Translations under genes and position numbers: made by a program
Origin: Siphonodentalium dalli
Taxonomy: Eukaryota; Mollusca; Scaphopoda; Gadilida; Siphonodentaliidae
Direction: 5' to 3'
Assembly (NCBI GenBank): GCA_032622095.1
Contig: CP136061.1
Span: 19,408,991 to 19,472,990 of the forward strand
DNA length: 64,000 nucleotides
Shown here: positions 57,601 to 64,000 of the stretch, piece by piece
Layout of the letters: every line of letters starts with the position of its first letter
Numbering within the stretch: the first letter of the stretch is position 1
The notes under the pieces: generated by a model
The model's input: the letters and a program-made list of their open reading frames with translations, nothing else
The model's database searches: none
What the model was told of the DNA's origin: nothing

Positions 57601-60600
57601 CATATTTGATTCCACTTTGAAACATTGAATAGTAATTTTGAATATTCATAAATTACCAATGAAACAGTGATGATTACTCTACATAGAAATTAAATTTTCT
57701 TGTTTCTTAAATGCCATCATCACAAAAAAATCAGCTTTTTCAGGTGAAATGAAACTTCTTCAACTTCAGTATCTTTGGAAACTGTAGTTCTTATAGCATT
57801 CCATGTTAAACATTTGTGACCCGCCATATCAAATCCAGTCGTAAGTCGGGATTTTTTTTACCCTGTGCCAATGCATTCTCTTAGGCCAAACAAAATTAAT
57901 GAATTGATTCTCAGGCAATTTTTTTTTCAAATGAATGAGGGAGGGCGGTTTTTATTTTTATTTTTTATTTCCAGCGGCCAGTTCAGACATACATCTGGGA
58001 TCCATGAAATCAAGACCAGAAGGCTCAATTAATTGTGGAATCATTATAATTGAAACTGCGAACCAATAAACAAAACAAAACAACAGACTAGTAGTGAAAT
58101 AAAACTGGAAAAGTGTATAAAATAAAATATATGCATTGAAGTATCCTACTTCTAAAATAACATCGAGGTTGTTCCTCTTAAAGCTAAGCAAATGAAAGGA
58201 CGGAAAATGGAATGATTATATTAAATATAGTGAGGTATTAAACTGATGTTTGCCATTCACACTGTTTAAATGCGTCTTGGGAAATTGCAGACATGCTCAT
58301 TTTGCCTTGTTTCATTTAGCTTTCAACTTCTCCTGTTTCTCACTAGAGAAGTTGCGCTTACGAGTTAGCACTGTCTGAAATTTTTCAAGACACGTCTTAC
58401 ACTGTGGATGGCAACCATCAACCTTGTCCAAATCTTCCATTCCACCACATTTTATGCAGATGTCTGGGAAGGATTTACAGCTGAAATATGGAATTTCGAT
58501 TTGGTCAGAGCATTTAAAGTTCTGTCGAACATACACCCTCACAAATCACGGAATTTGCCGGTGAAGAAACGGCACGACTCGTTTGTTTGTGAACTTATAA
58601 ATAACTGTAAATAATGCAACCTGCTTTAATGAATGACATTAGTTCGCTTTATTTAATCATGTTTTTTTGCGTAAATACCGAGGCCTATCATCTCCCCAGC
58701 AGCGCACTGCCATAACTCGCCGTAGTTCGTTTCGAAGTGGTATTCCTGTCGTAATTATTACATTACCACGTGCTAAAAGCGTAAACCGGAAATAGCGAAT
58801 TCCGGCACTTCCGCAAACAGAGAACTCGCCATGAACTCGCCACTTGAATGCGAATCGGCTGCGATTTGAATTATTTGATCGTTGGTTGTTTGGATTTAAA
58901 ATAAAAAGAGTTAGGCGGCCCCTATTTTATGAGAGCGGCGGTGCCTGAGAATCAATTCATTAATTCTTTTTGGCATTAGTGTAAGTTGTTCACAATGACT
59001 AATTGTAAGAAGAGCATGAGGATCAACTTATCATTTTCTTAATTGTAGTCATCTACTTCATGTTGTAAGCCTGCAAGTCACTTTTTAACACATTACATGT
59101 TTAATAGAGCTCAATGCACACTAATATTCAACACATATCTGCTATGGACATGTTGATACAAAAAAAAAACAAACATTTTTTTTTTTTTTCAAATTTATTT
59201 TTTCGTAAGTTTTTTTGTCATAACATCAGGCATAAGCAATAAAAAGTCCTAATGCGGCCCTTTTTATTCAATGCGGCGGGGCCTGAGAACCAAAACCTTT
59301 TTTTTTTTTGGCCTTATATATGCGAGTCGACCATAGGTCGCCTCGCATATATAAGAAATGCATTGGCCTAACAATTTTTTACAATTTTAATAATTTGTTC
59401 TTGTATTTTTAACAATTTTATAATTTCACCCATACAGAGCCCCAGACAAACATGAGCAGACCACACTCTTCTATATGCTTCTATATATGTGTGGGGCTCC
59501 CTGCAGGGTTTTTTATTTTATGTCCTAAAAATTGTCAGAAACATTTATTTAAAAAAAATGATAAAAAATTGTTAGGCCAATGCATTCTCTTATATATGCG
59601 AGGCGACCTATGGTCGACTTGCATATATAAGAGAATGCATTGGCACAGGGTAAAAAAAATCCCGACTTACGACTGGATTTGATATGGCGGGTCACATATC
59701 AACATTGGTGCAATCTGCATATTCGGGGAAGGGCAGTTTACTTGTCTTTGATTATGATGGTACAGGCACGCTTGAGTTATGAATGTCAAGTTTGGACGAA
59801 CAACGAATGATGCAGAATGATGAAGGAAAAAAAAAGAGTATTTTAATAATTGTTCATCCTGGTTTGGTATGAGTCCTTCTTTACTTTTAGACATTCACGT
59901 CATTGGATATCTATATATAATAAGGGTTAATAATTGTTCATCATATGACTCATTTCTTTACTTTTATACATTGACATCATTGGATACCGGTATCTATAAT
60001 CATTATTTGATATTTAACAGCTGGAAACTAATACATTACGCAATAAGTGTAAGTTCACTCCAGAACTCTATCTAAAGAGCCATGACTCGACAAAGATGAA
60101 CAAGAAGGTTGTCAAAAAGAAGAAAAAGCCTCTAGGTGCCAAGAAACAGAAGACATCGAAAACGTCGGGACCTCACACACATTACCGACTCAACCTCAAC
60201 GACATTCCATTTGTAGCTGGCCAGGTGAGTCTTAATGGTAGCACCTATTGACCCGTGTTAAAATTAAACTTTTTCATGGGCTGATCCATGGCAGTGTGGT
60301 ATTTGTCAAGGACTACAGTAATGCCCTAAATAATCGATATAATATTTCCGACTAAATCCTGAAAAATTACCCATAATTCTGTTGTGGTTAAGGAGTCGAT
60401 TATTTAGAGCATTACTGTACCGGTATATCACCACAATGATAACTATTCAAAGAGAGTGTAGGTTTTACTCCAGGTAAGGGTCAGCCAAGAATTCATTTCT
60501 CTAAAAATATGATGGGAATATGCATTTTATGCCACAGTGAATATGTTGTGAACATTTTTAATTAAAATATTTATTAACACTCCCTTTGAGTAAATGTTAA

Positions 60601-63367
60601 TAGTTTGATATATCATCTGTACATGAGTTTAGGTTGTACAATAGATCTTCATTAGATCTTTTTTTTTTCAATAGATCTTCTTCTTTTTTTTGGGTTGAAT
60701 TTTTTTTGGGTATGCTTAAGCATGCTATAGCGAATTTAAAAACAAACTGGATAAAACCTTAGGGGCATGTTATAACTCAAAACTATCACCAAGTATTCAT
60801 AGTAATAATTTTGATGCCCATGAAAAACGTAAGATTCCCTAGCACTAAACCTACAAAATAAGTCTGGCACTGAAAGAGTTAAAGAATATAAGAAAAAATT
60901 ATTAAAATTGTAAAAAATTGTAAAAAATAATAACAAATGATGAAAAATTGTTAGGCCAATGCATTCTCTTATATATGCAAGGCGACCTATGGTCGACTCG
61001 TATATATAAGAGAATGCATTGGCACAGGGTATATGGGTTGATAAAAAAATCGGACTTGGCACTGAAAGGGTTAAACAACACTGAATGTCGAGCCACCAAC
61101 CAATATCCTTGTGGACGTAAAACATAATTGAATTGATGTCACTCACCTCGATCAGCGACCAATCAGAACTGATGTCAATCGGGTATTCACTTTACCAAAT
61201 TTGTTGATGTTATCAATTTGACTAAGTTTTGCTTCCCTTCTAGCAGGATGAACTGATGATATTGTACCGAATATTTTTTATTCTAAATCGCGTTATTGTT
61301 ATTAGTTGGCATATAGTATTTGTTTTATCTGTTGTTTGCTCTGTTCAAGCCTGCAAATAATGTGTCTGTCATTGCAGAATGAGGTTCCCAGAGGGTGAAT
61401 TTAGTGACGCTATCCTGCATAGCGGGCTAGCATCACTAAATTCATCCTCTTGGGACCTCATTCTGCTAAGGCCCTCAACTACTATGGCAGACCTTGGATC
61501 AGATTGAAGTTCCCCAGTTGAAGTTGGTGATGTTCACCCATTGGGCACCTCAATTATGAATTTTATCTTCTGCAAATTAGGGGATATAGAAACTTCCTAG
61601 AAGGGAAATGTAACTAAAAACAATGTTAATTTGATAATATAGATACTTCCCAGAAGATGAGGCTAAGCAGAATGAGGTCTCCAGAGGGTGAATTTGGTGA
61701 TGCTAGCCCACCGTGTGGGATAACATCACTAAATTCACCCTCTGGGGACCTCATTCTGCAAATGACAGACACGCTATTTGCAGGCTTGGCTCTGTTGGGG
61801 CCTCGGTGGCTCCGTCGGTTAGAGGTACAACTCCAAGCCAGCGCTGGTGATGAGGGTTCAAATCCACCTGTTTCCATCATGGACTTTGTAACTCAAAATT
61901 GTTATCTGGTGGAGTTGCCAGTTACTCCACAATGGCTGGTTGTTTGCTGCGCATGGTCAACGAGTTTATCAGCCATTGAAATCACTGTTAGATTAGCCGT
62001 ATAAGTGTGTGAATTTCCTCCACCACTAAAACTGGCAATGTCGTGATATGGCCTTAGTTGCTGAAAGCAACAATTTAACCCCAATCAGTCAATCAATCAA
62101 CTATGCTCTGTTCATAGCATATGTCACATTATGAAGGTCAATAAGTACCTAATGCAGGGAAATATTCAGGGCTGTTTAGATACCTGTTACAGGTTTGGGC
62201 GCCCAAACTCTGGTAGCCCAAATGTCCCCAAATTCTTAGTAGACAGTATTTTATCAACATGAATTTTTTTTTAAATTTTCAAGGCATAATTAAAAAGATT
62301 AACAATACATTGTGTAAATAGTAAATATGTAGTTGCAATTTGGCCTTCAGTTGCATGTCAAATGTTTTATCAGAATAATTGTGTCATCGCAAATTATATG
62401 GGGACATTCTCACCCGAAACAGGTGTCCCCAAAAATTCTCTGGGTTTGTCACTGTCCTAATGTCACTTTAACCCAAAATTAATTCTCTATAACATTTTCA
62501 TTGTCCCCCAAACTTTTCGGAGGACTATTGTAATCAGCCGCGTCCATCTGTGCGTCCATCCGGAGTTATAACTCCAGTAATGATCATCCGATTTGATTGA
62601 AACTTGGTACATGTATGTAGGTGTCTCAACCAAGAACACAGGTGCTCTGCATTCTGGGTTTGATCCGATGTTCTTTTATGGAGTTATTTCCCTTTTTTCC
62701 ACTTTTTTTTTTTTTACTTAGAATGGAAAAATAAAATATGTTTTTCATGGTTTCCAGGCTTGGAAAAACAACAGTTGAAGGGAAACTGTAAACTAAATCC
62801 GGCCATTTATAGGACCATCTCCTTTTAATCAACAGAATATATGCAACAAATGAATTAATATGAGCCATGGATTAGTGCAAAATACACCCATGTGCTCTAT
62901 GAATGATGCAAACAACATTGTAATTATAATAAAAATGAGTTTATGACCGAGTCAAGTACAGTAATTACCATCATTTGTTGCATATATTCTGTTAAGTATA
63001 AATAGGAGATGGTCCCATAAATGGCTGAATTTAGTGTACAGTACCCCATTAAATTCAAATACTTTCAAGATTGTTTAACATCTGCATGAACCATATTGAA
63101 AATAATAGCTTAAATTAGTAGCATGTCCGAGTAAAATATTATTCACCTGAATATATTTTCATTATGTTTTCAGTCAGCAACTGCAAGTCATTCCCTCGGT
63201 GCTAATGTCCAGAAGGTTCTGTCATTGATGAAGAAACACAATGCAGCACTATGTGGTGAGAATGTGGATCGGCCGAGTTCCAGTTCATCTTCCGGGTCAT
63301 GCTCTGACACTAATGACCTCTCCGAACTCATGCTACAACTGCAGGATGAATTCGGACAAATGAGTTG
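48488..63367 (+). CDS. CEP57: CEP57-like centrosomal / microtubule-binding protein (3' end beyond window)
   Basis: Coding segments: 48488-48623, 49760-50077, 53599-53855, 55409-55561, 60021-60224, 63174-63367, all GT-AG and in phase: 420 codons plus two bases. The N-terminus has YPTDKPFINDDY, matching the vertebrate YPSDKPF motif. Residues 46-75 begin a coiled coil (ALKGLQDKIKKLEEERAAAE). Residues 152-237 continue it (NRCNLLEKQLGYMRNMVHNA), followed by a basic stretch KKVVKKKKK and the microtubule-binding domain (HYRLNLNDIPFVAGQ, then HSLGANVQKVLSLMKKHNAA, LMLQLQDEFGQMS). Known: CEP57 lies at the centriole with CEP63/CEP152, binds and stabilises microtubules, and helps spindle and centriole engagement. 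CEP57L1 is the vertebrate paralogue; one invertebrate gene is likely to stand for both. About 100 C-terminal residues should lie to the right. Confidence 0.9.
48755..49373. mobile_element. Hairpin MITE family A, copy 12, with 95 bp triplication
   Basis: CAAGCCTTGAAGTTGTG to ATACCCAGACTTG. A 95 bp unit starting TAACTGAAAACAATGTTAAT is present three times head to tail (49021, 49116, 49211), nearly identical, so the duplication is recent. No clear TSD. Lies in CEP57 intron 1. Confidence 0.8.
49760..50077 (+). CDS. CEP57: CEP57 exon, start of coiled coil and long linker
   Basis: Residues 46-151. It opens AVMDALKGLQDKIKKLEEER, the first coiled coil and centrosome-localising segment, then a Ser/Pro/Thr-rich linker (for example VPSKTIPVKESIHTK) clearly longer than the human spacer at this place. 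The acceptor is ATATTATTGCAG and the donor AAAG|GTAGAT, phase 1. Confidence 0.88.
50680..51160. repeat. CpG-richer block with tandem repeat and long hairpin, unclassified
   Basis: An unrecognised 80-codon frame (50698-50940) whose end is a ~37 bp tandem repeat with CGAGTACGCCCATTACACCA. Then comes a 63 bp-arm hairpin (51012-51074 with 51096-51158), only two mismatches, loop of 21 bases containing ACGCGT. The arm word TTGTACCAC also occurs near 50181-50214 as a small hairpin. Possibly one transposon; no superfamily mark. Confidence 0.5.
52261..52758. mobile_element. Family B end fragment with 229 bp tandem duplication
   Basis: TTAACTCTTTCAGTGCCAGG occurs at 52261 and again at 52490; the 229 bp between are nearly identical. 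The right edge is TGAAAGAGTTAA (to 52758). The ~75 bp hairpin is absent. Confidence 0.65.
53599..53855 (+). CDS. CEP57: CEP57 exon, second coiled-coil block
   Basis: Residues 152-237. EMEGQLNAAQNRCNLLEKQL then YMRNMVHNADRDRQES matches the vertebrate ...NKCNLLEKQLEYMRNM motif. A heptad-rich segment LDRLADLERDHEQL follows. The acceptor is TTATTATAG and the donor CAA|GTAAGT, phase 0. Confidence 0.92.
54071..54532. mobile_element. TA-flanked element carrying two family B hairpins
   Basis: TGTGACCCACCATATCAAAT to its inverse, 462 bp, with TA on each side. Hairpins at about 54116-54193 and 54410-54488; core with CCCTGCAGGGAGCCCC. The best-preserved uninterrupted sister of 26656-27096. Confidence 0.8.
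55312..55397 (-). mobile_element. Relic end of MITE family S
   Basis: The reverse strand reads TTAACACTTTCTATAATAAA then a TTTTCCCACCA and TATAAAAGTATACATTGGAA block, the left part of family S. It lies 12 bases before a CEP57 exon, within the acceptor region. Confidence 0.6.
55409..55561 (+). CDS. CEP57: CEP57 exon, coiled-coil end; two possible donors
   Basis: Residues 238-288 if the far donor is used: RKIRDLEDKLRTEQHHRKLI then ERTDEVKATRSAIK. An equally good donor, GAG|GTAAAA at 55486/55487, is also in phase 0 and would remove 25 residues. The short form is closer to the human spacing before LETN. RNA evidence is needed to choose. Confidence 0.75.
56191..56368. mobile_element. TTAA-flanked family B element, single hairpin
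   Basis: TTAA at 56191-56194 and 56365-56368. The left end reads TCCTTTCATGATGGG, the right CATGGAAGGG; one diverged hairpin lies at about 56236-56327. Confidence 0.7.
56642..57492. repeat. 67 bp satellite derived from MITE family S (about 9 units)
   Basis: Begins TTAACCCTTTCTATACTAAA. From 56903 a 67 bp unit repeats exactly in register (56903, 56970, ...): AACTTATTATCTCAACATTT, CCTATGGGATAGCTACTCAT, CAATGGTATTTAGTATAGAA, AGGGTT. Units are nearly identical. The last unit breaks in the terminal repeat at 57492. Confidence 0.9.
57884..59313. mobile_element. 1.43 kb Harbinger-like insertion with TTA target duplication
   Basis: TTA at 57881-57883 and 59314-59316. The ends are GGCCAAACAAAATTAATGAA (left) and, inverted, GGCCAAAAAAAAAAAGG; both reach a TTCTCAGGC block. 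An inner inverted repeat, AATGAATTGATTCTCAGGCA, recurs complemented at about 58943-58963. A 3 bp TWA target with GG ends fits PIF/Harbinger. No transposase or DDE frame is visible. A 62 bp relative may lie at 11380-11441. Confidence 0.65.
58312..58542 (-). CDS. Cys-rich open frame inside the Harbinger-like element (doubtful)
   Basis: A 76-codon frame with no ATG start. It contains CIKCGGMEDLDKVDGCHPQC and KTCLEKF, spacing that could bind zinc, then a basic end (RKRNFSSEKQEKLKAK). A stop lies two codons upstream. It may be a remnant of a cargo or accessory protein, or chance. I do not recognise the family. Confidence 0.25.
   Translation of the reverse strand: MRVYVRQNFKCSDQIEIPYFSCKSFPDICIKCGGMEDLDKVDGCHPQCKTCLEKFQTVLTRKRNFSSEKQEKLKAK
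60021..60224 (+). CDS. CEP57: CEP57 exon, basic region and start of microtubule-binding domain
   Basis: Residues 289-356 (long form). LETNTLRNK begins it, a Lys-rich stretch KMNKKVVKKKKKPLGAKKQK follows, then HTHYRLNLNDIPFVAGQ, the conserved opening of the CEP57 microtubule-binding domain (vertebrate HYRLCLGDMPFVAGK). The donor is CAG|GTGAGT, phase 0. Confidence 0.93.
60316..60417. mobile_element. Palindromic MITE family P, copy 5 (left arm mostly lost)
   Basis: CAGTAATGCCCTAAATAATC then a jump to ATATTTCCGACTAAATCCTG and the right arm to CATTACTG, with TA on each side. Mirror-image deletion to copy 4. Confidence 0.7.
60690..61074. mobile_element. TTAA-type family B element, left end unclear
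   Basis: Right end CTTGGCACTGAAAGGG plus TTAA (61071-61074). The body includes TATGCTTAAGCATGCTATAG and a hairpin at about 60951-61030. It is the reverse of 15671-16126. The left edge merges into T-rich DNA near 60660. Confidence 0.65.
61346..61788. mobile_element. Hairpin MITE family A, copy 13, perfect TSD
   Basis: GCTCTGTT at 61338-61345 and 61789-61796. CAAGCCTGCAAATAATG to CTATTTGCAGGCTTG, 443 bp, both hairpins and core intact. A SINE abuts its right duplication. Confidence 0.85.
61797..62104 (+). mobile_element. tRNA-derived SINE
   Basis: Pol III boxes: A box TGGCTCCGTCGG (61807-61818) and B box GGTTCAAATCC (61855-61865), spaced as in a tRNA, but the head does not fold as a functional tRNA. 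A ~180 bp body follows, then TTTAACCCCAATCAGTCAAT and an ATCA-type repeat tail to 62100. GCTCTGTT flanks it (61789-61796 and 62105-62112). Confidence 0.8.
62505..62700. repeat. Interspersed repeat fragment (CGTCCATC type)
   Basis: CCCCCAAACTTTTCGGAGGA, CGTCCATCTGTGCGTCCATC and GGAGTTATAACTCC resemble the TCCG-type repeats at 14560, 32518 and 34670. Confidence 0.35.
62779..63048. mobile_element. MITE family D, long inverted ends
   Basis: The left AACTAAATCCGGCCATTTAT...GCAACAAATGA pairs with the right inverse (ACACTAAATTCAGCCATTTA...GCAACAAATGA) over about 75 bases. Flanks TTGA and ATTAA suggest an original TTAA target. Copy 1 is at 29661. Confidence 0.65.
63174..63367 (+). CDS. CEP57: CEP57 exon, microtubule-binding domain
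   Basis: Residues 357-420 plus two bases. SATASHSLGANVQKVLSLMK then KHNAALCGENV, a Ser-rich loop, and LSELMLQLQDEFGQMS, matching vertebrate LSEVLQTLQDEFGQMS. The donor TG|GTGAGT leaves a split codon, so the gene continues past 64000. Confidence 0.93.
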
Positions 63368-63410
63368 GTGAGTGTTCATCCACACAATCAGCTGGCTTTT
63401 ATAACCCTTC

Positions 63411-63743
63411 CATGACTGGAGCTTCCTGAAATTTTGCGAAAACCCTGTGCCAATGCATTCACTTTATTATGCGAGTCTCCCATAGGGAGCCTCGCATATA
63501 TAAGAGAAAGCATTGGCCTAGTAATATTTACCTTGATCTTGTAAGCCAGTGCATTATATTATATATGCGAGGCTCCCTATGGGCAACTCACATATTTAAG
63601 AATATACATTGGCCTAACAGTATTTACCATGACCTTGTAAATCAGTGCATTCTCCCTACAGGAGACTGGCATATATAAGAGAATGCACTGGTACATTATA
63701 TTTAATGCTGCACCAGCACAGCTACCGTTATGAAAAGGATAAT
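63411..63743. mobile_element. Family B element, reversed, with three diverged hairpin units
   Basis: ATAACCCTTCCATGACTGGA at the left and a worn TTATGAAAAGGATAAT at the right; reversed relative to 39914-40176. Hairpins at about 63445-63518 and 63546-63618, and a partial one to 63690. It begins 43 bases after a CEP57 exon. Confidence 0.65.
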
Positions 63744-63840
63744 TATATGAGGGCTTGTCCTGTATTTCCTTACGTGCAATCAAACATTTCACATTATAAC
63801 TCAAGTGTATATTGTTAGATTCCGTTGTCTCAGGTATGGT

Positions 63841-64000
63841 CAAGCCTGGTTATAATGTGTCTGACATTTTCAGAATGAGGTCCCCAGAGGGTGAATTTAG
63901 TGATGCTATCGCACAGTGCAGGCTGGTGTCACTAAGTTCACCCTCTGGGAGCCTCATTCTGCTTAGGCCTCAACTGCTATGGAAGACCATGTATCAGATT
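63841..64000. mobile_element. Hairpin MITE family A, copy 14, cut by window edge
   Basis: CAAGCCTGGTTATAATG, one complete GAGGTCCCCAGAGGGTGAA hairpin and the start of the core (GCCTCAACTGCTATGG) before the sequence ends. Confidence 0.75.

Larger units (their letters stand above)
57815..59696. mobile_element. TA-type family B element split by a Harbinger-like insertion
   Basis: Left TGTGACCCGCCATATCAAAT at 57815; inverse end at 59696. The left hairpin is broken at ATTCTCTTA (57883) and resumes at TTATATATGCGAG (59314). The second hairpin (about 59574-59651) is intact. Confidence 0.8.

Noticed and set aside
61797-61870. Functional tRNA gene
   Set aside because: A and B boxes are present, but the acceptor stem does not close and a SINE body and ATCA-type tail follow.

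Overview
This window is nuclear DNA from an animal. It is AT-rich, its exons are short and bounded by GT-AG introns, and transposons fill most of the rest. The mix of L2/CR1-type LINE remnants, a tRNA-derived SINE with an ATCA-type tail, TTAGGG tracts and abundant hAT-, TTAA- and TA-flanked MITEs suggests a marine invertebrate (hemichordate, cephalochordate, echinoderm, mollusc or brachiopod). I cannot name the species from sequence alone.

Only two host genes can be supported, both on the + strand. The first, 227-21242, is a nine-exon MAGE-family gene: NSMCE3 (Nse3), a subunit of the SMC5/6 genome-stability complex. All nine exons join in phase into 304 codons, and an ETS site plus CRE/ATF sites lie just upstream. 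The second, from 48476 to beyond the right edge, is a CEP57-type centrosomal/microtubule-binding protein. Six coding exons (420 codons) lie in the window; the C-terminus and any upstream non-coding exon are outside or unseen. I find no host exon between 21243 and 48475.

Region by region: 1-300 promoter and exon 1 of NSMCE3; 300-21056 its introns, carrying nested hAT elements, palindromic MITEs, an L2 LINE fragment and ~171 bp tandem repeats; 21243-48475 intergenic, with a CAT/ATC microsatellite, LINE fragments, a ZBED/hAT relic, a MITE-derived satellite and a 46 bp tandem array; 48476-64000 CEP57 exons separated by more MITEs, a second MITE-derived satellite, a Harbinger-like insertion and a SINE.

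The most unusual feature is the mobile DNA. A ~75 bp hairpin module recurs at about 18 places inside elements whose outer ends differ (several TTAA-flanked types and one TA-flanked type). At least seven end types use TTAA as the target. In three places a MITE end has been amplified into a 67-71 bp satellite. A second hairpin family shows clear 8 bp target duplications, so it is hAT-like. The insertions nest in each other, which gives relative ages. All family assignments rest on end sequence and target duplications read by eye, without a database search.
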